Below, one piece after another: positions 1 through 7,386 of a stretch of 64,000 nt of DNA. The DNA comes from Mycolicibacterium phlei (GTDB taxonomy: Bacteria > Actinomycetota > Actinomycetes > Mycobacteriales > Mycobacteriaceae). A program made the translations under genes and the position numbers. The number at the start of each line of letters is the position of its first letter. The stretch's first letter is position 1. The DNA is taken from assembly GCF_001583415.1 (NCBI RefSeq), contig NZ_CP014475.1:1364001-1428000 (forward strand), written 5' to 3'. The notes below the pieces were generated by a model. That model was not told the origin of the DNA. It saw nothing but the letters and a program-made list of their open reading frames with translations, and ran no database searches.

Positions 1-620
1 CGGTGCTGGTGTGGCACTGCCTGCGGGTACCCGATCCATTCGTCGATGTACGCCTGGTGCTGGAATCCCGGTTCGTCCGCAGCTCACTAGCGGCGTTCGC
101 GATGATGTTCAGCCTGGGCGCCGTTCTTCTGGCGATCCCGCTGTACCTGAACCGGGGCAACTGGTCGGCCACGGTGGCGGGCCTGGTGCTGCTGGTGGTG
201 CCCGCCACCATGGTGGTGCTCGGGCCGTTCGTCGGGCGCTACCAGGACCGGCTCGGCCCGCGGCGCGTGCTGCGCACCGGTCTGGTGCTGTTGGCCGGCG
301 GGCACGCCGGCTTGGCGATCGCCACCGGCGCGTCGTCCCCGCTCGGTGTGCTGGTGGCGATCCTGGCGCTCACCGGAGTCGGCATCGCGATGGTGCAGAC
401 CCCGGCCGCCACCGGCGCCACCCGTTCGCCGGCCGGTGCGCAGGGCACCGGTCTGGGGCTCTACAACCTGATCCGGTTCAGCGGTTCGGCGATGGGCGCC
501 GCATGGGTGGCCATCGCCCTGGCCGGGTCGACGTTCACGCTGGTGTTCGGGGTGGCCGCCGCTGTGGTGGTGCTCGGGTTGGCGTGCACGTTCGTCGGCC
601 CGGATCCGCGGCCGGTCTAG
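1..620 (+). CDS. MFS transporter, C-terminal part (5' end outside window)
   Basis: The frame is open from the first bases, so the start lies upstream; about 205 C-terminal residues are visible. They form a series of hydrophobic helices, with a loop reading YQDRLGPRRVLRTG between two of them, which matches the cytoplasmic D-R-x-G-R/P-R loop of major facilitator superfamily drug/metabolite transporters. The protein is an inner-membrane transporter, probably an exporter of the 14-helix drug type, but the substrate cannot be read from this half. Its stop overlaps by four bases the stop of the convergent PucR regulator gene. Confidence 0.8.
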   Translation, partial: VLVWHCLRVPDPFVDVRLVLESRFVRSSLAAFAMMFSLGAVLLAIPLYLNRGNWSATVAGLVLLVVPATMVVLGPFVGRYQDRLGPRRVLRTGLVLLAGGHAGLAIATGASSPLGVLVAILALTGVGIAMVQTPAATGATRSPAGAQGTGLGLYNLIRFSGSAMGAAWVAIALAGSTFTLVFGVAAAVVVLGLACTFVGPDPRPV

Positions 621-2287
621 CGGAAGGTGGTCTCCCGGTCGACGGCGGCACGCACCTCGCTGAGCATGTCCAGGCGGATCGCCAGCCATGCGGTGAACTG
701 ATGCTCGGGTTGGCGGATGTCCAGGCCGAGCACCCGCGACACCTTCTCAAGCTTGGCCAGCATGGTGTTGCGGTGCACGTTGAGCGCACGGGCGGTGGCG
801 TTGACGTTGCCGCCGTGTTCCAAATAGCTGACCAGGGTCTCCAGCAGGTCCGGTGACGAGCGCAGCGGCGCGACGATCTCGGCCAGCAGCGCCCGGCTGT
901 GTTCGGTGTCGGTGATGTCGGCCAGCACCGTGAAACTGCGCAGTTGCTGATACGACGTCGCGCCGGTACGGCCGAGCCTGCGCGCGATGCCCAGCGCGAC
1001 GCGGGCTTCGCGGTAGCTGTCGGACACCTCGCCGGCGCCGTGCGCGGGCCTGCCGTACGCGACGGCGACGGGGGCGTTGCGGCGCTTCTCCAGTTCGGCG
1101 GCCATCGCCTCGGCGTAGCGGGTCATCTCGGTGCGCATCGCCGCGTCGTCCTCACCGCGCAGCGTGCGCACGACGACGAGCACGTCGCCGATGACCGTCA
1201 CGTAGGAGCGCACCAGCGGATCGGGGGCCACCCCGGCCGCGTAGCGCGCCAGCCGCACCATGCTGGCGGCCGGATTGTCAACGCCGCGGGGCTGCACCCC
1301 GGGCGCGACGAAAACGCCGAAGCGGGAATCGATCTCGATCTCGTGGTACTCCGCGCGGGCCCGCATGTCGTGGACGCTGGAGAAGCTGCCGTGTACCAGG
1401 GCCTGTACGAAGTCGCCCCGGGCGCGTTCCTCGGCCTCGTCGACGCTGTGCTGGCGCAGCATCTCTGAGCCGATGATGGCGGTGGCCTGCTCGGTCACCA
1501 CGGTGTGGCGGGCCAGGTCGTGGGAGCCGGGTTCCGGGCCGGGAACCAGCACCAGCACCCAGCCCTCGAACGCCTTACCCAACCGGATCGCGCTGGCGAT
1601 CATCGTCCACGCGCCGCCGGGACCGTCGAGGCGTTCGATGCGGGTGTCGTGGCCCGCGGTGCGTTTGGCGGCGGGCAGATCCTCCGCCAGGATCGGCGCG
1701 ATGACCTCGTTGAGCGTCGCCACCGTGCCGGCTGCCAGACCGTTGTAGGCGACGACGTTGCCGCGGGCGTCCAGGGCCAGCGCCGGGTTGCGGGCCAGGT
1801 TGGACACCTCCCGGATCAGCATCTGCATCCCGGCGCCGCGGTGGAACAACCCGGCCAGCGATGCGTGGACGTGCGTCGAGTAGCGCATGACGTGCACTTC
1901 CTGGCTGAGCGCGCGCTCCGCCAGCAGACGGTTCAGGGCGGCGAAGCCGACCGGGAATCCGGTTTCGATCACCACCAGGTCCGGCGGCAGTTCGTCGTCG
2001 GTGAACTCGGCGGGCATAGTGCCGTCGACCAGCAGCGTCGTCGCGCCGCGGGCCGTCAGCGCGGCCAGTGTGCTGTGGGCGCCCAGCAGCGCCTCGGGGC
2101 GGGTGTACACCGCGACGCCGTGCAACGGATCGGGTCTGGACAGCACCTCGGCCAACGGCAGCACCCAGTGCAGTTCGACGTTGCTCTTATCGGCGCCGCT
2201 GATCACCCGCGCGCCCGACATCAGCGACTCGTCGAGGAGTCCCGCGACGGTCAGTCGGTCCTCGTGTTCGGTTGGCTGATCATGCAT
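617..2287 (-). CDS. PucR-family transcriptional regulator
   Basis: The protein has 556 residues. The N-terminal part (about residues 12-140) resembles the PucR N-terminal sensing domain. The C-terminus (about 490-545) has the PucR-type helix-turn-helix, with the stretch NVNATARALNVHRNTM. The middle region, with several GAF-like/GGDEF-like strands, fits family members of this length. PucR proteins regulate nitrogen or purine-derivative catabolism in Bacillus and many catabolic cassettes in actinobacteria. The gene is divergent from the GlcG-like gene that opens the oxidase cassette, with 235 bp between them, so it is the likely local regulator. Starting at ATG 2287 gives a normal N-terminus; another ATG is not needed. 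Confidence 0.88.
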   Translation of the reverse strand: MHDQPTEHEDRLTVAGLLDESLMSGARVISGADKSNVELHWVLPLAEVLSRPDPLHGVAVYTRPEALLGAHSTLAALTARGATTLLVDGTMPAEFTDDELPPDLVVIETGFPVGFAALNRLLAERALSQEVHVMRYSTHVHASLAGLFHRGAGMQMLIREVSNLARNPALALDARGNVVAYNGLAAGTVATLNEVIAPILAEDLPAAKRTAGHDTRIERLDGPGGAWTMIASAIRLGKAFEGWVLVLVPGPEPGSHDLARHTVVTEQATAIIGSEMLRQHSVDEAEERARGDFVQALVHGSFSSVHDMRARAEYHEIEIDSRFGVFVAPGVQPRGVDNPAASMVRLARYAAGVAPDPLVRSYVTVIGDVLVVVRTLRGEDDAAMRTEMTRYAEAMAAELEKRRNAPVAVAYGRPAHGAGEVSDSYREARVALGIARRLGRTGATSYQQLRSFTVLADITDTEHSRALLAEIVAPLRSSPDLLETLVSYLEHGGNVNATARALNVHRNTMLAKLEKVSRVLGLDIRQPEHQFTAWLAIRLDMLSEVRAAVDRETTFR

Positions 2288-2394
2288 TCATTTCACCTGG
2301 GCCGCTGTACCGCTGGTAGGCAACGCTGCATAAGGAGTACCCCGTGGCGCACACCCGCCACCATGTGCACTTTAACCCGTAGATCCGGAAATGA

Positions 2395-2412
2395 CAGGAC
2401 ATTGTGTCCCTG
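2395..2412. promoter_or_regulatory. Imperfect inverted repeat, candidate PucR operator
   Basis: In the 235-bp divergent region between the PucR gene and the GlcG-like gene, the arms CAGGACA and TGTCCCTG flank a TTG centre, with one extra C in the right arm. The placement between regulator and target operon suggests an operator. This is a pattern-based call; no experimental box for this family is matched. Confidence 0.35.
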
Positions 2413-2522
2413 CCGTTCGGCGGTCCGGATTGGTAGAACTGCAGCACGGCACACGGCGAGGTGATCGCCGCACCGCCGCTGTCGAGAAAACTCTCAAATC
2501 CCTCATCACAGAAGGCATAACG

Positions 2523-2975
2523 ATGCATCAGATTTACCGGATCACCCTCGACGACGCACTGCCCCTGCTGGCCGCCGGACGCGCCAAGGCTGAGGAGATC
2601 GGTGTCAAACAGACCCTGTGCATCTGCGATGACGGCGGCAATGTCATTGCGCTGCACCGGCTTCCGGGAGCGCGCCTGACCGGTGTGGACATCGCGATCG
2701 CGAAGGCGTTCACCGCGGCAGGTCACGAACGGGCGACGCACCTGTTCAACGAACCGCCCAACGGCCCGGCGCTGCCCGGTAACGAGGCGTTCGGCATCAG
2801 CCACATGCTGCCCGGCAAGTTCGCGATCTTCGTCGGCGGATTCCCGTTGGTCTTCGACGGCCAGATCGTCGGCGGCGTCGGGATCAGCGGCGGCAACGGG
2901 GAACAGGACAAGGCCGTCGGTGCGGCGATCCTGGCCGAGTTCGAGGCGCTGACCTCGTCGGTCGCCCGGCGATGA
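2523..2975 (+). CDS. GlcG/HbpS-like (DUF336) protein
   Basis: The protein has 150 residues. It shows the GlcG/HbpS pattern: a short first strand, a long helix with the CICDDGGNVIALHRLPGA stretch, then IAIAKAFTAA and a glycine-rich end (VGGVGISGG). Members of this family bind haem or small ligands (HbpS in Streptomyces) or accompany glycolate and propanediol pathways (GlcG, PduO C-terminus). The ATG at 2523 was chosen because AGAAGG lies 7 bases before it and because residues encoded upstream do not resemble the family. It is the first gene of the oxidase cassette, 181 bp before the next gene. Its role there is unknown; a ligand-binding or haem/iron-handling helper is possible. Confidence 0.8.
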   Translation: MHQIYRITLDDALPLLAAGRAKAEEIGVKQTLCICDDGGNVIALHRLPGARLTGVDIAIAKAFTAAGHERATHLFNEPPNGPALPGNEAFGISHMLPGKFAIFVGGFPLVFDGQIVGGVGISGGNGEQDKAVGAAILAEFEALTSSVARR

Positions 2976-3025
2976 GCACTGTGCACGATCACCCGAAAGC
3001 GTCGCCGCAGACGGTGATTGTGCAC

Positions 3026-3137
3026 CTGGTCAGCACACTCGCAACTCACTAACGTCGTTGACACACTGAGGATTTCGACTCGGTGTGAGGTTTCGGGAAG
3101 TTCCGTGTCGGTGCGGAACCACCCACTGGTCAGCACA
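3026..3137. repeat. 12-bp direct repeat pair before the oxidase gene
   Basis: CTGGTCAGCACA occurs at 3026-3037 and again at 3126-3137, exactly 100 bp apart, in the spacer between the GlcG-like gene and the diiron oxidase gene. A TTGACA hexamer at 3058-3063 lies between the copies, but I see no convincing -10 partner. The second copy ends 6 bases before the AAAGG ribosome binding site. The pair could be regulator sites for a second promoter inside the cassette. Confidence 0.5.
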
Positions 3138-3156
3138 AATCTGAAAGGTGACAACC

Positions 3157-3870
3157 ATGACCGAACTGCTGGGACGGGACGAATTCCGCGCCGAGCTGGA
3201 GAACGCGATCAAGGGCCGCGAGGCCAAGAACGCGTCGTTCTCCAAAGCCTGGGCCGAGGGCAAGCTCGAGCGCCACCACTTCGCGCGCTGGGCCGAGAAC
3301 CACTACCACTACGTCGGCCCGTTCGCCGACTACCTGGCCAACATCTACGCCAACACTCCCGACGAGTTCACCAACGCCAAGGACTTCACCCTGCAGAACA
3401 TGTACGAGGAGGAGTTGGCGGACATCCGGCACACCGACCTGCTGATCAAGTTCGGCGAGGCGTGCGGCACCACCCGGGAACGCATCGAGGACCCGAACAA
3501 CATGAACGCCATCACCCGCGGCCTGCAGTCATGGTGCTACGCGGTGTCGCAGCGGGAGCACTTCGTGGTCGCCACCGCCGCGCTGGTGGTGGGCCTGGAG
3601 TCTCAGGTGCCGAGCATCTACACCAAGCAGATCGTTCCGCTGCGCGAGGTGTACGGGTTCACCGAGGACGAGATCGAGTTCTTCGACCTGCACATCACCT
3701 CTGACGTGGTGCACGGCGAGCGTGGCTACCAGATCGTGCTCGACCACGCCGACACCCCGGCGCTGCAGCAGCGCTGCCTGCAGATGGTGCGGTGGGGCGC
3801 CGAGATGCGCTTCGCCTACACCAAGGGGCTCTACGACACCTACGTGGCACCCGAACTCGCCGCTGTCTAA
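3157..3870 (+). CDS. TenA/PqqC-fold protein, predicted haem-oxygenase-like diiron oxidase
   Basis: The protein has 237 residues, all-helical, of the TenA/PqqC/haem-oxygenase fold. Residues E85, H92, E148, H179, D183 and H186 reproduce the E-x6-H ... E ... H-x3-D-x2-H metal-ligand set known from Chlamydia CADD and other haem-oxygenase-like diiron oxidases (UndA, BesC, SznF groups). The helix containing GLESQVPSIY carries E148. This makes an O2-using diiron oxidase or N-oxygenase more likely than a thiaminase. The next two genes (Rieske ferredoxin and FAD reductase) could supply electrons. ATG 3157 was chosen over the in-frame GTG at 3148 because AAAGG (3144-3148) is spaced 8 bases from it. The substrate is unknown; an amine or amino acid is my inference from the neighbours. 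Confidence 0.8.
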   Translation: MTELLGRDEFRAELENAIKGREAKNASFSKAWAEGKLERHHFARWAENHYHYVGPFADYLANIYANTPDEFTNAKDFTLQNMYEEELADIRHTDLLIKFGEACGTTRERIEDPNNMNAITRGLQSWCYAVSQREHFVVATAALVVGLESQVPSIYTKQIVPLREVYGFTEDEIEFFDLHITSDVVHGERGYQIVLDHADTPALQQRCLQMVRWGAEMRFAYTKGLYDTYVAPELAAV

Positions 3871-3873
3871 ACC

Positions 3874-3922
3874 GATTTCGGCGTGATCCGGTTCGCCCGA
3901 CGAGCCGGGTCACGCCGAGATC
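3874..3922 (+). promoter_or_regulatory. Very strong intercistronic hairpin, 22-bp stem
   Basis: Arms 3874-3895 and 3901-3922 pair over 22 positions (three as G-U wobbles in RNA) around a CCCGA loop. It begins 3 bases after the oxidase stop and ends 18 bases before the Rieske start. No T-run follows, so it is a poor terminator. A hairpin like this at the 3' end of the first cistrons could protect the oxidase mRNA and lower expression of the downstream redox genes. Confidence 0.75.
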
Positions 3923-3940
3923 CCAAGAAAAGAGGGCCCG

Positions 3941-4297
3941 ATGACCCAGGACTGGGTGGCGGTGGCCACCACCAAGGAGCTCACCCGGCGGCGCAAGCTG
4001 CGGGTGGAGGTCGGCGATGTCGCCATCGCACTGTTCCACGCCGCCGGCAAGGTCTACGCGTTCGCCGACCTGTGCGTGCACCAGGACCGTTCGCTGGCCA
4101 AGGGCACCCTGCTGCACGGCAAGGTGATCTGCCCCGGACACCAGTGGCAGTTCGACCTCGAGACCGGCTACGAGGCAGACCAGGACCGCTGCCAGCCGAC
4201 CTACCCGGTGCGGGTCGACGAGGAGAGCGGCACCGTGTTCGTCCTTCCGGTGCCGCGCAGCACCCGCGCCCAGTCAGATCAGGAGGTCCGGGCATGA
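3941..4297 (+). CDS. Rieske-type [2Fe-2S] ferredoxin (first copy)
   Basis: The protein has 118 residues and is a stand-alone Rieske domain of the dioxygenase-ferredoxin type. The cluster ligands are C45-x-H47 and C64-x2-H67 (CVHQ and CPGHQW). It is soluble, with no signal peptide or membrane helix. Such ferredoxins pass electrons from an FAD reductase to a terminal oxygenase. Its stop overlaps the start of the reductase gene by 4 bases (ATGA), so the two are translationally coupled and probably work as a pair. The most obvious electron acceptor is the diiron protein encoded just upstream, which is an inference from position. Confidence 0.9.
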   Translation: MTQDWVAVATTKELTRRRKLRVEVGDVAIALFHAAGKVYAFADLCVHQDRSLAKGTLLHGKVICPGHQWQFDLETGYEADQDRCQPTYPVRVDEESGTVFVLPVPRSTRAQSDQEVRA

Positions 4298-5553
4298 CCC
4301 GTCCCACTTACGTCACCATCGGCGCCGGCCAGACCGCCGCCGTCGCCGCCCGCAACCTGCGCCGGCGCGGTTTCGACGGCCGGATCGTGCTCGTCGGCGA
4401 CGAGCCGTATGTGCCGTACCAGCGGCCCCCGCTGTCCAAGGAGTTCCTCGCCGGCACCGAGACCGAGGACGGGCTGTGGATCCTGCCGCAGTCCTGGATA
4501 GCCGACAACGACGTCGAGATCCTCACCGGTGCCGCGGTCACCCGGGTCGACACCGCGACCCGCACCGTCGAGCTGGATGGGCAGGCGGCGCTGCGCGCCG
4601 ACGCGGTGCTGTTCGCCACCGGCGGCAGTCCCCGCACCCTGCCGGTGCCGGGTCCGCGTCCGGAGCTGGTGCACTACCTGCGCACCCTCGACGACTCCCG
4701 GAGGCTGGCCACCCAGCTGGCGCCCGGACGTCGGCTGGCGATCATCGGCGCGGGTTTCATCGGACTCGAAATCGCCTCGACAGCACAGGCTTGCGGGGTC
4801 TCGGTGACCGTGTTCGAGGCGGGTGCGGTGCCGTTGGCTCCGGTCCTGGGCCCCGAGATGGGCGCAGTGATGACCCAGCTGCACCGGGATCACGGCGTCG
4901 ACGTGCGTACGAGCGTGTCCGTGACCGCGGTGCGCACCACCGACACCGGCGTGCAGATCGACCTGAGCGGCGGCGGCACCTTCGAGGCAGACGCCGTCGT
5001 GATCGGTATCGGCATCACCCCGAACGTCGCGGTGGCCGCGGCGTCCGGCCTCGCGGTCGAGGACGGCATCGTCGTCGACGCCGTCGGCCGGACCAGCGTG
5101 CCGGGGGTGTTCGCCGCGGGCGACGTCGCCCGCCGCTTCTCCGCACGGGCCGGCAGGCACGTCCGGGTCGAACACTTCGACAACGCCAGCCGCCAGGGTG
5201 TCGCGGTGGCCAGTGCGATGCTTGGCCGCGACGCCCCCTCTGACGACCCGCACTGGTTCTGGTCAGACCAGTACGGCCTCAACACCCAGTTCGTCGGCAC
5301 CGCCGCCGGCAGGCCGGTGATCCGCGGTGATCTCGCCGCGCTGGACTTCACCGGCTTCTACTTCGAGGGTCCGGTGCTGTGCGGGGCGTTCAGCGTCGAA
5401 CGGGGCGAGGACATCTCAGCGGCGCGCGAGATGCTGGGCCGCACAGTCGATCCGAGGGCGCTGTGCGACGAGGACACCGACCTGTGGGACCTCGTCTACG
5501 AAGACGCCGATGAACACGCCGATGAAGATGCCGAAGCGCAGGTGCGAGCATGA
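4294..5553 (+). CDS. FAD-dependent ferredoxin reductase
   Basis: The protein has 419 residues. It shows the two dinucleotide-binding motifs of the oxygenase-coupled reductase family: FAD motif IGAGQTAA near residue 9 and NAD(P) motif IIGAGFIGLEIA near 150, plus the FAD-contact stretch GVFAAGDVA and the C-terminal reductase domain. The order and spacing match rubredoxin/ferredoxin reductases that use NAD(P)H to reduce a Rieske ferredoxin. The C-terminus has an unusual acidic tail (EDADEHADEDAEAQ). ATGA overlaps join it to both the Rieske gene before it and the aldehyde dehydrogenase gene after it, which strongly indicates one polycistronic unit. Confidence 0.9.
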   Translation: MTRPTYVTIGAGQTAAVAARNLRRRGFDGRIVLVGDEPYVPYQRPPLSKEFLAGTETEDGLWILPQSWIADNDVEILTGAAVTRVDTATRTVELDGQAALRADAVLFATGGSPRTLPVPGPRPELVHYLRTLDDSRRLATQLAPGRRLAIIGAGFIGLEIASTAQACGVSVTVFEAGAVPLAPVLGPEMGAVMTQLHRDHGVDVRTSVSVTAVRTTDTGVQIDLSGGGTFEADAVVIGIGITPNVAVAAASGLAVEDGIVVDAVGRTSVPGVFAAGDVARRFSARAGRHVRVEHFDNASRQGVAVASAMLGRDAPSDDPHWFWSDQYGLNTQFVGTAAGRPVIRGDLAALDFTGFYFEGPVLCGAFSVERGEDISAAREMLGRTVDPRALCDEDTDLWDLVYEDADEHADEDAEAQVRA

Positions 5554-7001
5554 TCACCGGTTCCAACTTCATCAACGGCGAGTGGGTGCCCGCCGCCTCC
5601 GGTAGGACCTTCACCCGTCGCAACCCCGCCGACCCGAACGACGTCATCGGCACCTTCCCGGACTCCGGCCCCGACGACGTGCGCAGTGCCGTCGACATGC
5701 TGGAGAAAGCGGCCCCCGAGTGGGCCGTCACGTCACCGGAGAAGCGGGCCGGCATCCTGGAAAAGGCTGCCGCCGTTCTGGAGTCGCGCAGCGCGCAGCT
5801 GATCAGCGAGCTGGTCCGCGAGGAGGGCAAGACCACCGCCGAGGCCACCATGGAGGTGACCCGGACGCCGATGAACCTGCGCTACTACGCGGCCGAGGCG
5901 ACCCGGTGCGCCGGCAGCACGCTGCCCGCGGCGGGGGAGACGCTGCTCTACACGCTGCGCGAACCGATCGGTGTGGTTGGCGCCATCACGCCGTGGAACT
6001 TCCCGCTCAACATTCCATCGCGCAAGCTCGGGCCCGCCCTGGCGGTCGGAAACCCCGTGCTGTTCAAGCCGTCCGAGATCACGCCGCTGATGGGGCAGCG
6101 GCTGGTCGAGGCGCTGCTCGACGGGGGACTGCCGCCGAACGTGCTGGCCCTGGTCCAGGGCGGCGGGGAGGCCGGCGCGGCGGTGGCCGCCGACGACCGG
6201 GTCGCCGCGGTCACCTTCACCGGGTCCACCAAGGTCGGCAGGCAGATCCACGCCCAGATCGGACCGCACCGTCGGGTGCAACTCGAGATGGGTGGCAAGA
6301 ACCCGGTCGTCGTCGCCCCCGACGCCGATCCCGAGCGGGCTGCCGCACTGATCATCAAGGGCGCCTTCGGCCTGTCCGGCCAGGCCTGCACCGGCACCAG
6401 CCGGGTGATCGTCACCCCGGACAACCACGACGCCGTCGTCGAGGCGGTCGTGGCGCGCGCCGAGGCGCTGCGGGTCGGCCCCGGTGACCGGCAGGACGTC
6501 GACATGGGTGCGCTGGCCAGCGAGCAACAGTTCCGCAAGTTCACCGAGTACGTGCAGCGCGGCGTCGACTCCGGTGCCACCCTGCGGTGTGGCGGAACCG
6601 TCGTCGCCGTCGGGGACCGGCCCGGCGGCTACTTCGTGCGGCCCGCGGTGTTCACCGACGCCGAGCCCGGGATGCCGATCGTCGACGAAGAGGTGTTCGG
6701 CCCGCTGCTGAGCGTGCAGCGCGCCCGCTCACTCGACCACGCGATCGACCTGGCAAACGCAACCGAGTTCGGGCTGTCGGCAGCCATCGTCACCGGGGAT
6801 CTGGCCACCGCGCAGATGTTCGCCCGCCGTTCGAAGACCGGCCTGGTCAAGATCAACCAGCCCACCACCGGCATGGCGATGAACGCACCCTTCGGCGGCT
6901 ACAAGGCGTCATCCACCGCCACGTTCAAGGAACAGGCCGGTGCGTCGATGATCGAGTTCTACCTCAACGAGAAGACCGTCTATCTCAACCCCGCGTACTG
7001 A
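5550..7001 (+). CDS. NAD(P)+-dependent aldehyde dehydrogenase
   Basis: The protein has 483 residues, the usual length for the ALDH superfamily. The catalytic cysteine is C280 (GQACTG), the general base E246 (LEMGGKNP), the oxyanion asparagine N150 (TPWNFP), and the cofactor motif FTGSTKVG precedes E246. It would oxidise an aldehyde to the acid. In this cassette it most plausibly deals with an aldehyde released when the upstream oxidase breaks an amine or amino acid. Sequence alone does not separate benzaldehyde-, semialdehyde- and vanillin-type specificities. Coupled by ATGA to the reductase gene; followed after 28 bases by the second Rieske gene. Confidence 0.9.
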   Translation: MITGSNFINGEWVPAASGRTFTRRNPADPNDVIGTFPDSGPDDVRSAVDMLEKAAPEWAVTSPEKRAGILEKAAAVLESRSAQLISELVREEGKTTAEATMEVTRTPMNLRYYAAEATRCAGSTLPAAGETLLYTLREPIGVVGAITPWNFPLNIPSRKLGPALAVGNPVLFKPSEITPLMGQRLVEALLDGGLPPNVLALVQGGGEAGAAVAADDRVAAVTFTGSTKVGRQIHAQIGPHRRVQLEMGGKNPVVVAPDADPERAAALIIKGAFGLSGQACTGTSRVIVTPDNHDAVVEAVVARAEALRVGPGDRQDVDMGALASEQQFRKFTEYVQRGVDSGATLRCGGTVVAVGDRPGGYFVRPAVFTDAEPGMPIVDEEVFGPLLSVQRARSLDHAIDLANATEFGLSAAIVTGDLATAQMFARRSKTGLVKINQPTTGMAMNAPFGGYKASSTATFKEQAGASMIEFYLNEKTVYLNPAY

Positions 7002-7029
7002 GCGGCCCTACCAGAAACAGGAAAAGACA

Positions 7030-7386
7030 ATGGAATTCGTTCGTGTGGCCCGATCGGGGCAGGTGCCGGAGGGGATCGTGCGGCGGTTCTACGCCGGGGA
7101 GCACGAGTTCGCGGTGGCGCGGCTGAACGGTAAGGCGTACGCCACCTCCAACTACTGCACGCATCTGGACTGCCTGCTGTCGTCCGGCAAGCTGCGCGAC
7201 GACGGCATCGGATGCTCCTGCCACGGAAGCGCTTTCGACCTCGAGACCGGGGAGCCGATCAGCCCGCCCGCCACCGAGCCGATCAAGACGTTCCCGTGCG
7301 AGGAGCGCGACGGCGAGATCTTCGTCGGCATCGCACCCGGCGAGGCGCCCGCAGGCCCGACCCGACGACTGCGCCGGCAGGCGTGA
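7030..7386 (+). CDS. Rieske-type [2Fe-2S] ferredoxin (second copy)
   Basis: The protein has 118 residues, the same length as the first Rieske protein of the cassette but clearly diverged from it. The cluster ligands are C43-x-H45 and C62-x2-H65 (CTHL and CSCHG). It is soluble and of the oxygenase-ferredoxin type. A weak AGGAAA ribosome binding site precedes it. Its stop shares one base with the start of the hydrolase gene (TGATG), so it belongs to the same transcript. Why one cassette keeps two Rieske carriers is unclear; they may serve different acceptors or different redox steps. Confidence 0.9.
   Translation: MEFVRVARSGQVPEGIVRRFYAGEHEFAVARLNGKAYATSNYCTHLDCLLSSGKLRDDGIGCSCHGSAFDLETGEPISPPATEPIKTFPCEERDGEIFVGIAPGEAPAGPTRRLRRQA

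Noticed and set aside
3058..3063. TTGACA as a full promoter for the oxidase gene
   Set aside because: No acceptable -10 hexamer is found 16-19 bases downstream, so only the direct repeats were listed.
3157..3870. Assignment as a thiaminase II (TenA) or PQQ synthase (PqqC)
   Set aside because: No thiamine or PQQ genes are nearby. The metal-ligand set fits the diiron oxidase branch better, although C127 keeps a small doubt about TenA-like chemistry.
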